Positions 43,929 through 53,494 of a stretch of 64,000 nucleotides of DNA are shown piece by piece. The notes beneath the pieces were generated by a model. The model worked only from the letters and a program-made list of their open reading frames with translations. It ran no database searches and had not been told where the DNA came from. Location: the NCBI RefSeq assembly GCF_007860135.1, contig NZ_SJPV01000001.1:989299-1053298 (forward strand), given 5' to 3'. Within the stretch, counting starts at the first letter, position 1, and every line of letters starts with the position of its first letter. The DNA is from Novipirellula artificiosorum. Lineage in GTDB: Bacteria; Planctomycetota; Planctomycetia; Pirellulales; Pirellulaceae. Position numbers and translations under genes: made by a program.

Positions 43929-46554
43929 TGTTCGTTCCTCGATTGACTACCAATTCGTACCACAACGTTTTGTCGGTCGGCGTGACAGGGACAATGACAA
44001 GGTCATCCGAACGATCGGTTGCCACTTCCTGCATTCGTTTTCCCGTCGCATCCAACGCAAAAACTCGCATCTGAGCCGCTTTGGAATGGGGGATTGCGAC
44101 CGTCGCTTCAAGGGTCGTCACCATCGTTGGGCCGTGCCCCCAATCGGTTCCAACACTGGTTTTGTCCTTGTTCCATCCCATGTTTTGGTTTTCCGCGTGT
44201 GACACCACGGTCAAGACACTTCGTTCTGCGATTTCAATCGGCTGGCCATCGGCAGAAGAAACGAACACAAAACCATAGTTCGGCTCGCTGGGCTCCGTTT
44301 CGATCTTCATGTCACCCAGGACAAACGTCTGGTCGGCGATCGTTCCCCAAACGCCTCGCGTCGCGGGTGTGTTAAGGGTCAAATACCCGTGTTTCTTTCC
44401 GTCACTCTGCCAAACCACTTGGCCATCACCACTATCAAGATGCGTTTCATCCGGAAGCTCGCCAAGGTTGGGGACGCCACCGCCACTGCGCACTCCCAGC
44501 CGCGTCGCCAATCCGTAGCGTCCATCGATCGGTTGGTCCAACTGGCTGAACGCTTCCTTTTGCAGTGGTTTCAAGTCACCGCGGAGGAAGACGTTTGCCA
44601 TCTGAGAAAGGAGTGCTAACTTGACGGGTGCCCCGTTGAACGAGAAAAAGTTGACCGTCTGATCACGGAACCACGGATCGGGATTGCTTTCGTTTTTTCC
44701 GACCGCGTCATAATCAAAGAAAAACACGCCGTCCCAATCCTGCAGCCCTGCGATCACTGCCGCCATTGGCACGCATCCTCCGGCGTAAACGCTTGGTTCC
44801 GGATAATTCCATTCCGTCATCGTCATCGGCAGATCCGCAAATCGCCATCCCGTTCGCATTAGGAGCGAATTCGCCGGCCATCCCGAGTGTGTCGGTGCGG
44901 CTTCCATCGGATCGTTCCCAATCGTCCAACTCGCGGGACTCCACTCTTGGCCACTCGGAAACATCGGGTGGTGCCAATAATTGTGCAGATCCACAAAGTC
45001 CAATTGGTTTTCGACTAACTCCGCCGGATGATAATTGATCTGGCTGGCGGTGATCGGTACCTTGACACCCAGATCGTTTCGGAGGTAGCGCTTCAGTTCG
45101 GCGACCCAAGCCTTTTCCGTGTCCACCATAAACTGTTTCATGTCGATGTGAGCGGCAACCGGAGACCCGGCGTCAGGAATGGCGAGGGTGCCTTTGGCCA
45201 AGTCTTGATCGGTCGGCAAGGAAACGGGAGCGATCCCCGGTCGTAGTTCGATCCCTGAAAACTCGATCGGTGTCGTATCATTCCCAATGGTCATGACCAA
45301 GCTTGCTTCGTTCTCAATGGTTTCCTTGGGCATGATGATGCGCGAGTGACGAGTCCATTCGGGGGTCGCTTCGATGTCCTCAAAGATCCCCAGATCACGC
45401 CATTCGCCGCCGCGGCTTGTTGACAATTCCGCTCGAAACGTTCGCGGCTTGTCGGCTCGAACCCAGAACGACAAGGTCATCGGTATTTCCGACGACACCG
45501 ACAACTCGCGGTACTGCAGTTGTTGGAAGTGAGTCTGTTCGAGCACCTTCTTGGGTGCCAATCGAACCGCCGCCCGTCGCGTCGCGGGGGGGCCATCAAC
45601 GCCGAAGGTTCGTTTCAGCTCAGCATCCGACAAACTGATCGTCCAATGATCGCCAGAGCTTGCAAAGGACGACACCGGAAAGATCGGTTCGCCAAGCTTG
45701 ACTTGGTTCGATTCCCAAGCCGCCACCATGGCCGCTTGGGTCTTGTAGCGATCGGTCAGCCAGCGGTTCCATGCCGCAATGAAGCTGATTTGAAATCGCT
45801 CGGGCATCTTTCGGTACAAGTCGTAACCTTGCACCGAAAAGTAATTCTCATTCATCATCTCGACCAGGCCGATGCCGGGATCATCCACGCGAGCCAAGCC
45901 GTCGCGGTATGGGTTGCGATGGGTAAGCAAGTCGTGACAGTACTGCTTGACTTCTCGCTGCACATCCTCGTCGTAATACATGACCCACTTGTTTGCACCC
46001 GCCCACCAAGGTGGGTCTTGGATTTGTGGATAACCTTCTTGTTCCGTCAAGGTTCGCGAGACGTGCAAATTCAAGTCCGCGTAGATCCCGCATTCGTGTA
46101 GCTTTGCAAGGAAGTAATCGAGTCGGTCGACCATTTCGGTATCGAACGTTCGTTCGCCGTTCTCGATTTTGGGACTCCAGATTCCGCTGGGGGCCGCCTG
46201 CATGTCCATGTGGTGAAAACGAACGGCGTTGATACCGAGCTTCGCCAAATGTGGGGCGACTCGGTCGGCTTCGTCGTGTGTGGGAAAGTTCGCTGGAAAG
46301 CACATGTTGACGCCCCAGAAACGAATCCGCTTGCCCGCAACCACGAACTGATTTTTCCGTTGCTGGACAAACCCGTTCCCACCTGCTGGTCGATCAAGCA
46401 ATCCGCTGCGGTCGGTCACCGTCTCCGCAGCATCATCCCCCGCAATCACAAACGGAAACGATTGGGCTTGCAGAGCGTTTGGCAAAAACGTGATCCAAGC
46501 AAGCCCTATCCAAAGCACCGAGGTGCGCGACCGACAGGCGACGAAACGAATCAT
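43921..46554 (-). CDS. Exported glycoside hydrolase (GH5-like clan A catalytic domain)
   Basis: An 877-residue protein from the ATG at 46554 (an upstream start at 46590 is possible); residues 1-31 form a signal peptide. The catalytic barrel begins at KRIRFWGVNMCF and carries the acid/base pair MMNENYF (N-E, about residues 235-236 from this start) and MTMTEWNYPEP as candidate nucleophile region. A beta-rich insert between them (about 310-440) looks like a carbohydrate-binding module, and C-terminal beta domains follow. Its stop overlaps the isomerase gene by 8 bases. Substrate class (beta-glucan or beta-mannan type) cannot be told. Confidence 0.82.
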   Translation of the reverse strand: MIRFVACRSRTSVLWIGLAWITFLPNALQAQSFPFVIAGDDAAETVTDRSGLLDRPAGGNGFVQQRKNQFVVAGKRIRFWGVNMCFPANFPTHDEADRVAPHLAKLGINAVRFHHMDMQAAPSGIWSPKIENGERTFDTEMVDRLDYFLAKLHECGIYADLNLHVSRTLTEQEGYPQIQDPPWWAGANKWVMYYDEDVQREVKQYCHDLLTHRNPYRDGLARVDDPGIGLVEMMNENYFSVQGYDLYRKMPERFQISFIAAWNRWLTDRYKTQAAMVAAWESNQVKLGEPIFPVSSFASSGDHWTISLSDAELKRTFGVDGPPATRRAAVRLAPKKVLEQTHFQQLQYRELSVSSEIPMTLSFWVRADKPRTFRAELSTSRGGEWRDLGIFEDIEATPEWTRHSRIIMPKETIENEASLVMTIGNDTTPIEFSGIELRPGIAPVSLPTDQDLAKGTLAIPDAGSPVAAHIDMKQFMVDTEKAWVAELKRYLRNDLGVKVPITASQINYHPAELVENQLDFVDLHNYWHHPMFPSGQEWSPASWTIGNDPMEAAPTHSGWPANSLLMRTGWRFADLPMTMTEWNYPEPSVYAGGCVPMAAVIAGLQDWDGVFFFDYDAVGKNESNPDPWFRDQTVNFFSFNGAPVKLALLSQMANVFLRGDLKPLQKEAFSQLDQPIDGRYGLATRLGVRSGGGVPNLGELPDETHLDSGDGQVVWQSDGKKHGYLTLNTPATRGVWGTIADQTFVLGDMKIETEPSEPNYGFVFVSSADGQPIEIAERSVLTVVSHAENQNMGWNKDKTSVGTDWGHGPTMVTTLEATVAIPHSKAAQMRVFALDATGKRMQEVATDRSDDLVIVPVTPTDKTLWYELVVNRGTNNE

Positions 46555-46718
46555 GGCGAAAATCCAAAGAAAAAGGGGTGGGCAGAACACGAATCACCAA
46601 ACCGAAAAGCAGGATTTTCGTGCGCCTTGAGTATATTCGCCCGTGACGTCCAGTCGAGCCGGGGATACGGACACACCATCGCATGCCCGCAGCTTGTCGC
46701 GATCGCACCGGCTTGTCG

Positions 46719-47639
46719 CTATCGTACCTTGCGGATTCCGTAGACGCTGAAACCGGGGTGCTGCTGCATCGCCATTTGCGCCGCGATGTCGCTGTTGGCG
46801 GCCGGAACGACGACACTGGTCATGCGGCCGTAAACACCTTGGTTCGGTTGCAACCCCACTTCCCAGATCGAAATCAGTCCGGTGGCATTCGCCATCATGG
46901 TCAGCTTCAGCAGTTCGACCTGTTGCCTTTGTTGGCGATCTTGCTGGTAATGCATCGCCTGCGATTGAACCAGCAGGCTTTCTCGATCGGCAGCCTCGGC
47001 GTCGTTTTCGCTGTTTTTCCATGCGTTCCAACCGGGTTCCAAGATCGCAAGTTCTTCGCTAGCGAACAAGAAGAAGGGCACCGCGATCTGGTCGCCACTT
47101 TCCAGTTCCATCAACACGCCATCAAGTGGATAGGTTTTCACATTCGCGCCGAGCCCTCTCGCCCACGCTTCGAGTTGACGTTGATCTTTGATCTCTTGGT
47201 TCTCGAGATGACCCACAATTTTCAGAATCAGCCTTTGATGGAGTTCATCCAACTCCGTGAATGCGACGTCATTGATGAGTACTTTTCCCAATTTCCGCTG
47301 CACCGTCATTTCTTTATGGCCATAGGCCAAAACGCGTCCGCGAACCTTCATGCCGTCTTTGGAAGTCCACGTTTGCATCTCTTCGGCCGACTTGGCCGTC
47401 GCTTGCTGAGCTTCTTCGGATTGAACAAACTTCCGATCCGCATCGGACAATTCCGCTAACTGAACCGCCACCAGCTTGCCACTGGTTCGTTTCAGCACGA
47501 CCGTCTTGTCATTGAAAGAGATGACGTCACCTTCCAATTTGTAATTCCCATCGAGGCTGGACCACTCACGGGCCTCCGCTGTGCCGACCAACAGCAACAG
47601 GGCAATGCAACAGCTTGGCTTGAAGAAACGCATCGTCAT
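46719..47639 (-). CDS. Secreted protein with two SHD1-like domains
   Basis: A 306-residue protein with a signal peptide (1-23). The first module REWSSLDGNYKLEGDVISFN is followed by KTVVLKRTSGKLVAVQLAEL and SDADRKFV, a typical SHD1 pattern; the second (QTWTSKDGMKVRGRVLAYGH, KEMTVQRKLGKVLINDVAF) is a divergent copy. The rest is helical and glutamine-rich (QQDRQQRQQVELLKL). SHD1 modules probably bind proteins. It is upstream of the glycoside hydrolase on the same strand, 164 bases away, and divergent from tetR. Confidence 0.75.
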   Translation of the reverse strand: MTMRFFKPSCCIALLLLVGTAEAREWSSLDGNYKLEGDVISFNDKTVVLKRTSGKLVAVQLAELSDADRKFVQSEEAQQATAKSAEEMQTWTSKDGMKVRGRVLAYGHKEMTVQRKLGKVLINDVAFTELDELHQRLILKIVGHLENQEIKDQRQLEAWARGLGANVKTYPLDGVLMELESGDQIAVPFFLFASEELAILEPGWNAWKNSENDAEAADRESLLVQSQAMHYQQDRQQRQQVELLKLTMMANATGLISIWEVGLQPNQGVYGRMTSVVVPAANSDIAAQMAMQQHPGFSVYGIRKVR

Positions 47640-48021
47640 GGCTCCAGACGAACAAAGTTGGAACGAGGAAAATTTCTATTCTGGCTACTGTAGCAGGGCC
47701 AATTTGTGAATCAATGGCGCCGTGATTCTGCGTGGATCCAACGATGGCGGTTTCCGTTCAATTCTTGGAAATGCAGTCCAAAACGTAGCTTTCCTGTTGA
47801 CAAAAGACCAATAATTCTCCATATAGAACCATACAGTTCTCTTCTGATGCGCATCGGTTTTCTACGCATCGGTTTTATCGGTTCGCCCCCAGGTGAATTT
47901 GCCGCGAGCGGTTGCGCCCGACCCGATGCGTCAACCACTCGATCCGCCGGCGACGGTGTCAGCCAAATCTGCCCTGCCGTTGCCCCGACAAGCACCTCCA
48001 TTTTTCCGTGAAAGGCATTCA
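47640..48021. other. Divergent intergenic region upstream of tetR
   Basis: 382 bases between the SHD1 gene and the TetR-type gene. It holds a promoter candidate and an inverted repeat (separate entry) and the direct repeat CGCATCGGTTTT at about 47850-47861 and 47866-47877. No gene is seen. Confidence 0.55.
47797..47840 (+). promoter_or_regulatory. Promoter candidate with operator-like inverted repeat, upstream of the RND operon
   Basis: TTGACA (47797-47802) is followed after 19 bases by TATAGA (47822-47827). AGAAC (47825-47829) and GTTCT (47836-47840) form an inverted repeat over the -10 region, where a TetR-type repressor would block polymerase. The spacer is longer than ideal and the repeat short, so this is tentative. 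Confidence 0.4.
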
Positions 48022-48660
48022 ATGACTCGACTCGAAGACCGCCGCAAAGCGATGGTCAGTTCGGTGATGCGTGAGGGGATCTACGAAGCCGCCGTTGACG
48101 TGCTGACGGAGCATGGCTTTGACGGCTTGACGATGGAACGGGTTGCCGCCACGGCCGGCGTCGGCAAAGCCAGTTTGTACAAGTACTTTGCCAACAAGCA
48201 GGGCATGTTGCAGTTCGTTCATGCTAAGGCCATCGAGCCTGTCATGACGGCCGTTCAAGCACACCGTGACAGTGCTTTACCGGCTGACCAGAAGCTCGAG
48301 GCCATGTTACGGACGTGGTTTGAATACCTTGGCGAGCATCAGGTGCTGTTCAACTTGTTCTCCAATGATTTCGCTGTTGAAGGCATGTTGAAGTCCGAAG
48401 AGGTCTCGGCAAGAGACACGGCGTTGCAAGATATCGTCAAGGTCTTGCAGGAAGGGATCCGCTTGAAGATTTTTCGTCAGGTCGATGCACATCGCACCGG
48501 TCAATTGATTCTCGGTGCGGTAAGGCAACTGGTGGAACAACAATTAGCGACGGAGCAGACGTGGCCCGCCAGGGCGCTGACTCGTGAGGTGATGGATTTC
48601 TTTCTACGTGGTTTGCAAGCAGATCGCGAGACGCAAGGTCAAGAACAGGAACAGGTTTGA
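48022..48660 (+). CDS. TetR-family repressor of the RND efflux operon
   Basis: A 212-residue protein from the ATG at 48022 preceded by AAAGG. The N-terminal helix-turn-helix is DGLTMERVAATAGVGKASLY followed by KYFANKQGML (35-62). The C-terminal part is the ligand-binding helical domain with LFNLFSNDFAVEGM. It lies 4 bases before the membrane-fusion gene and should repress the tetR-fusion-pump operon until a pump substrate binds. The ligand is unknown. Confidence 0.9.
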   Translation: MTRLEDRRKAMVSSVMREGIYEAAVDVLTEHGFDGLTMERVAATAGVGKASLYKYFANKQGMLQFVHAKAIEPVMTAVQAHRDSALPADQKLEAMLRTWFEYLGEHQVLFNLFSNDFAVEGMLKSEEVSARDTALQDIVKVLQEGIRLKIFRQVDAHRTGQLILGAVRQLVEQQLATEQTWPARALTREVMDFFLRGLQADRETQGQEQEQV

Positions 48661-48664
48661 TTGC

Positions 48665-49924
48665 ATGAAGATTCGAAAAATGAAAACGTATCAGATCGAG
48701 TTTTTTACGGCGGCAATTGTCATCGTGTTGGTCGTTGGTGGATTGGCCTACAGTTTTGCATCGATGCCACCGTCCGACGATTCCTCCGACGACATCGAGT
48801 TGCTTCTGGACCGTGCCGGCAGTGCGGATTCAACGCCCAAGGCAATGCAGCGCAGCACCCCGGTTGTTTTAGCGGAAGCAAGGGCGATGTCGTTTGAGCG
48901 GAGCATTACGGTCTCGGGCAGCATTCAGGCGAAACGCTTTGCATTGGTTTCAGCCAGGGTTCCTGGGACGCTTGACGCTGTCTTTGTCGACGAAGGCGAC
49001 GTGATCGAAGCGAACAAAACCGAGCTGTTTCAAACCGATTCGGTCAAGCTGAGTAAGGCGGTCGCGATCGCTCGGCAAGAGTTGACGGTTTCCCAGTGTG
49101 CGGTTCAAGAGAAACAGGCAATGTTCGAGAAGAGTGCCGCGGTGAAGCAACAAGCTGAAAACGACTTGCGCCGATCACAAGAATTATTAGGCAAGAACGC
49201 GATGGCGATCCAAGAAGTTGAGAAAGTCGAATCGCAATACAAGCAATGCGAAGCGGACGTGAAGCATGTGCGTGCGCTAATTGACTTGGCGACGGCACAG
49301 TGGGAACAAGCAAAGTTGAACGTCACGATCGCCGAGAAGGATATGGCGGATTCGTTGGTGGTTAGCCCCATTTGCGGGCGTGTTTCGGAGCGGCTGTGTG
49401 AACCGGGCGAGATGGCGGGTGCAGGGACAGCCGTGCTCAGGATTGAGGACCTGTCGCTGCTGGAAGTTTCCGTCTACTTGCCGGCCGAGTATTACGCCGA
49501 AGTGATTCCCAATCAAACCGCAATGCGGGTCCGCGTGGGCGACACCGACCTGGAGACTCGGATGGTCAGCTACAAGAGCCCGACGGTCACCCATCAACTG
49601 CGCACCTTCAAGGTCGAGGGGCTGATTGAATCGCCGCCCCCTTGTGTGGTGCCTGGCTGTTTGGCCGAAGTAACGATCGTGACCGACCGTCGAGAGGGTA
49701 TCGGGGTGCCTGCCGAAGCGGTTCAAAACCGAGCTGGACACTCGGTTGTCTTTGCGGTTCAAGGCGAACGCGCGGTAGAGATCGAAGTCGAGACGGGGCG
49801 TCATGCCGAGGGACAGCTGGAAATCGTCCGAGGTCTTGACGTCGGAACGGCTGTCGTGGCCATGGGACAAACACTCATCGAAAACGGTTCGCCCGTTTCG
49901 ATCGTCCAGGAGCAGTCGCTGTGA
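48665..49924 (+). CDS. RND efflux membrane-fusion (periplasmic adaptor) protein
   Basis: A 419-residue protein with one membrane helix (11-31). The barrel-sandwich halves are SITVSGSIQAKRFALVSARV and VVSPICGRVSERLCEPGEMA; a coiled-coil hairpin (about 115-240) lies between, and EVSVYLPAEYYAEV with the later beta-barrel region follow. The start at 48665 is used because it lies 4 bases after the tetR stop. The pump gene starts in its last codons (GTGA). It links the inner-membrane pump to an outer-membrane channel; no channel gene is in the window. Confidence 0.9.
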   Translation: MKIRKMKTYQIEFFTAAIVIVLVVGGLAYSFASMPPSDDSSDDIELLLDRAGSADSTPKAMQRSTPVVLAEARAMSFERSITVSGSIQAKRFALVSARVPGTLDAVFVDEGDVIEANKTELFQTDSVKLSKAVAIARQELTVSQCAVQEKQAMFEKSAAVKQQAENDLRRSQELLGKNAMAIQEVEKVESQYKQCEADVKHVRALIDLATAQWEQAKLNVTIAEKDMADSLVVSPICGRVSERLCEPGEMAGAGTAVLRIEDLSLLEVSVYLPAEYYAEVIPNQTAMRVRVGDTDLETRMVSYKSPTVTHQLRTFKVEGLIESPPPCVVPGCLAEVTIVTDRREGIGVPAEAVQNRAGHSVVFAVQGERAVEIEVETGRHAEGQLEIVRGLDVGTAVVAMGQTLIENGSPVSIVQEQSL

Positions 49925-52900
49925 ACCTATCTGACTTCTCGGTCCGCCGCCCCATCGCAATGGGCTGTCTGATCATTGGGCTGACGCTACTCGGGTTGAA
50001 CGCCTACCGCAAGATGGGCCTCGAATTGATGCCCAAGATGGACGCGCCTTTCGTCACGATTGTCACCGTTTATCCAGGCGCTGCACCGGGAGAGCTCGAG
50101 ACCGACGTGGCGAAGCGAATCGAGGATGCCGTCGTGTCGCTTGACGGTTTAAAACACGTCAGTTCGACCTGCATGGAAAACGTTTGTCAGACGCTGTTGG
50201 AATTCCAAATGGACGTGGACGTCGACGTTGCCGCGACCGACGTACGCGAGAAACTGGATGGGATTCGCGCGGAACTGCCTGCCGATGTGGAAGATCCGAA
50301 AATCCAGAAGTTCGATATCAATGCAAAGCCAATCGTCAACTTGGCGTTGGCTGGTGACGTCCCGCTGACGGACTTGTACGATTTTGCCGACAACACGTTG
50401 AGCGATAAATTGACGGTCATTCCGGGTGTCGCCGAAGTTCAATTGATTGGCGGCGCAGAGCGAGAGGTTCACGTTGAATTAGATCGCAGCAAATTGGCTG
50501 CTCGTGGATTATCCAGCATGGATGTGGTTCAGGCGATTCAAAACGCCGTTCGCACGATCCCCTCTGGACGCGTACGAGATGGGGGAACCGAGTATGCGGT
50601 CAAGTTTGACGCAGACTATCACCGAGTGGTCGATTTGGAGGATCTCGAGGTCGCGAACGACAACGGTCGTCGCTGCTACCTTCGAGACGTTGGCGGAGTC
50701 AAGATGGCGACCGAAGAGCTTCGCCAAACCGCAACGATCGACGGTCGCGACTGTATCGCGATTAAGGTCGTCAAGAAGGCCGACGCCAACGCGGTGAGGG
50801 TTGCCAACGCGGTCCGAGACGCAATGCAGGAATTGAATGCGCAGCTCCCTGGTGGCATGGATTTGGTTTGGGTGGATGATGACGGCCGTTTCATCGAGGC
50901 GAATAACGCGAGTGCCTGGGTCAATGTGGTGCAGGGTATTTTGCTGACTGCCGCGATCCTGTTTTTGTTCCTCTACAATGTACGAACTTTGTTCGTGGTG
51001 GCGATCACGATGCCGCTGACGATTGTGATTGGTTTGTTCTTCATGAGCGTGGTGAGTTACACGCTGAATACATCGACGCTGATTGCCATCGGAATGTCGG
51101 TTGGTATTTTGGTGACCAACTCGATCGTCGTACTCGAAGCGATTGACAAACGCCTGGGAACGACCGGCGATCCAAAGGAAGCATCGCGGTTGGGTTCGAG
51201 TGAGGCGTTCATCGCGGTGTTGGCCAGTGCCGGGACCAATGTCGTGGTTTTGTTTCCCTTAGCTGTGATGAAAAGCAAGATCGGCATGTTCATCGGGCCC
51301 TTGGCGATGACCATGTTCATCATGACGGTCGTTTCGTTGTTCATCTCGTTTACGCTGACGCCGATGCTCTGCTCGTTGGTTTTGAAGCCGCGTGAACAGG
51401 AATCACGTTCATTGCTGCGGCGTATCGAGCGTGTCTGGAACTGGATGTTCGACCGAATCGTTTCCGCATATCGTTGGTCGTTGACGTTTGCCGAACAACA
51501 CCGTTGGGCTGCGGCATTGCTGCTACTGGCGGTCGCGGGCATGTTCGTACACTCGATCAAGACAGCGGGGACACTGGGAAGCAGTGCATTTTCACAGTCG
51601 GACATGGGGCGTTTGTACTTACGTTTGGAATTTCCGACGCGTTACAGCTTGGAGGAAACCGTCCGTCGAGTGAAACAGGCGGAGGCAAGAGTCCAGGACC
51701 TTCCCGAGTTGAAGCACGTGCTAACGACCGTGGGAAAGGTGGAAGCGATGTTGGGGCAATCGAGTGAAGGAGTGTACCTCGCCCAATTGTTGCTCAAGTT
51801 CAGTGAGCGTGACGAGCGATCCATGACAATCGCGGACTTGATGGATAGCGTACGATCCAGAATCACAGGTTTTCCCGATGCGATCGTCGCGGTCAGTCAG
51901 CCTTCGATTATCGGCGGACAATCGAACCCCGTGGAGTTAGAGATTGCCGGCAGCGAGCTGGCGATGCTTGACAAGTTGGCGACCAAGAGCCTCGACCTTG
52001 CACGGCAACTTGACGGTTTTGTCGAATCCGACACAACGGTTCGGCAGGGCAAGCCAGAGATCCGCATTGAGCCACGCCGCGCTGTGTTGAGCGACGTCGG
52101 TGCACCAGCGGTTGGACTTGGTTTAACGCTGCGGGCAAATTTGGAAGGGATCGAAGCGGGCACCTACAAGCAGGATGCGCGCAACTATGACATCGTTGTC
52201 AAATTGGATGAAGTGCAAGGGAAACGCCAGATTGAGGAGTTTCAGTTTCCGGGAACGGACCGCCATCCCGTCTTGTTGACCAGCTTCAGTCACATCCGTG
52301 AAACCGAAATCCCGATTCAAATCACGCGTAAGAACAAACGACGAATTACCAAACTGACCTCCCAATTGGCTTCGTCTTTACCGCTGGGGACTGCGGTTTC
52401 TCAGTTGAGCCAGGCGATCGATCAGAGCAAGGTGCTGCCGCCGGGATACGACTACCGCTTTGCGGGCGAGTATGAAATGATGAACGAGGCTCAAGGTGGC
52501 TTGGCCGAAGCCGGAATCACGGCGATGATTTTGGTGGTGTTGACCTTGGCCGCGATCATGGAGTCGTTTCGTCAACCCACCTTGATTCTGATCACCGTCC
52601 CGTTGGCATTGATCGGAGTTTTTTGGGCGCTCGCGATCGCCGGCGAGAGCATCAGCATCTTTGTCATTATGGGGATCGTGATGATGATTGGCATCGTCGT
52701 CAACAACGCCATCTTGATCATGGACCAATTCAACGTGCATGTTGCAGAAGGCTTTCCCCGTCACGAAGCGATGATTGAAGCGGCATGCGAACGGTTTCGC
52801 CCAATTGTGATGATTACGTTGGCCGCCGTGTTGGGGATGCTGCCGCTGGCGCTCGGCCAAGGGATTGGTGCGGAAATGCGAAATGGAGTGGGCATCGCAT

Positions 52901-53022
52901 CCGCTGGAGGGATTCTGGTCTCCGGTGTTCTGACCTTACTGGTGTTACCGATTCTCTATTGTTCGTTCTCACATGGTTTGGCTAAAGCAAAGCATGAACA
53001 GCATCAAGTGAATGGCAAGTAG
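49921..53022 (+). CDS. RND-family efflux transporter (AcrB-like) lacking the D-D proton pair
   Basis: A 1033-residue protein, normal for the family, from GTG 49921. It has the N-terminal FSVRRPIAMGCLIIGLTLLG helix, two large periplasmic loops (about 32-335 and 560-870) and twelve predicted helices. In helix 4 the usual VDDAIVV is VTNSIVV (T399, N400), and in helix 10 the lysine region reads IVVNNAILIMDQ, so the canonical proton-relay residues D-D-K are replaced by T-N-N. It is the last gene of the tetR operon. The substrate and the energy coupling are uncertain. Its 3' end overlaps the small membrane-protein gene on the other strand by 54 bases. Confidence 0.92.
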   Translation: MNLSDFSVRRPIAMGCLIIGLTLLGLNAYRKMGLELMPKMDAPFVTIVTVYPGAAPGELETDVAKRIEDAVVSLDGLKHVSSTCMENVCQTLLEFQMDVDVDVAATDVREKLDGIRAELPADVEDPKIQKFDINAKPIVNLALAGDVPLTDLYDFADNTLSDKLTVIPGVAEVQLIGGAEREVHVELDRSKLAARGLSSMDVVQAIQNAVRTIPSGRVRDGGTEYAVKFDADYHRVVDLEDLEVANDNGRRCYLRDVGGVKMATEELRQTATIDGRDCIAIKVVKKADANAVRVANAVRDAMQELNAQLPGGMDLVWVDDDGRFIEANNASAWVNVVQGILLTAAILFLFLYNVRTLFVVAITMPLTIVIGLFFMSVVSYTLNTSTLIAIGMSVGILVTNSIVVLEAIDKRLGTTGDPKEASRLGSSEAFIAVLASAGTNVVVLFPLAVMKSKIGMFIGPLAMTMFIMTVVSLFISFTLTPMLCSLVLKPREQESRSLLRRIERVWNWMFDRIVSAYRWSLTFAEQHRWAAALLLLAVAGMFVHSIKTAGTLGSSAFSQSDMGRLYLRLEFPTRYSLEETVRRVKQAEARVQDLPELKHVLTTVGKVEAMLGQSSEGVYLAQLLLKFSERDERSMTIADLMDSVRSRITGFPDAIVAVSQPSIIGGQSNPVELEIAGSELAMLDKLATKSLDLARQLDGFVESDTTVRQGKPEIRIEPRRAVLSDVGAPAVGLGLTLRANLEGIEAGTYKQDARNYDIVVKLDEVQGKRQIEEFQFPGTDRHPVLLTSFSHIRETEIPIQITRKNKRRITKLTSQLASSLPLGTAVSQLSQAIDQSKVLPPGYDYRFAGEYEMMNEAQGGLAEAGITAMILVVLTLAAIMESFRQPTLILITVPLALIGVFWALAIAGESISIFVIMGIVMMIGIVVNNAILIMDQFNVHVAEGFPRHEAMIEAACERFRPIVMITLAAVLGMLPLALGQGIGAEMRNGVGIASAGGILVSGVLTLLVLPILYCSFSHGLAKAKHEQHQVNGK

Positions 53023-53313
53023 CGCCGCTGCGGTTTTGCGGCGATGAGAGTAGAGGCCGGCAATCGACAACATGCATCCCAATCCTGCGATCATCGCACC
53101 GCCGGTTGGGAACCACCATGCTGCAGCAGCAGCGAAAAAGAGGACCATCGCAGACGCCGCGACCGCACCCATGGCGGTGTATCGCAGTGGCGTTGCCTGA
53201 AAGTAGACGTCTTCGGGATTGATCACTGCGGCCGACGCCATCATTGGTGGGTCGGTGGCGAAGGGAGATCCTCGGCGAATCGGTTCGCTGGTTTCGGCAG
53301 TGTCGTTCGTCAT
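52969..53313 (-). CDS. Small membrane protein, 3' end antisense to the RND gene
   Basis: A 114-residue protein from the ATG at 53313 (TTG 53343 is longer). Two to three hydrophobic helices are visible: YTAMGAVAASAMVLFFAAAA, FPTGGAMIAGLGCMLSIAGL and AALLAIHLMLFMLCFS. Proline- and acid-rich N-terminus lies outside the helices. The last 54 bases overlap the 3' end of the RND pump gene on the opposite strand. No family recognised. Confidence 0.6.
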   Translation of the reverse strand: MTNDTAETSEPIRRGSPFATDPPMMASAAVINPEDVYFQATPLRYTAMGAVAASAMVLFFAAAAAWWFPTGGAMIAGLGCMLSIAGLYSHRRKTAAALLAIHLMLFMLCFSQTM

Positions 53314-53494
53314 TTGGGCTTCATTCGCGTAAACTCGTGACAATCTGGTTACAATCCACGTCTAAATCTTGCCATCTTTTGGCGTCCCTGGCTATGTTAG
53401 GGGAAACCACTTTTAAGATCGGCAACCGAAGCGTGAATTCTTTCCTTCCGATCCGTGCCAGATCGGTTTTCTCCGCCCAACCCTCTTTGGACCC

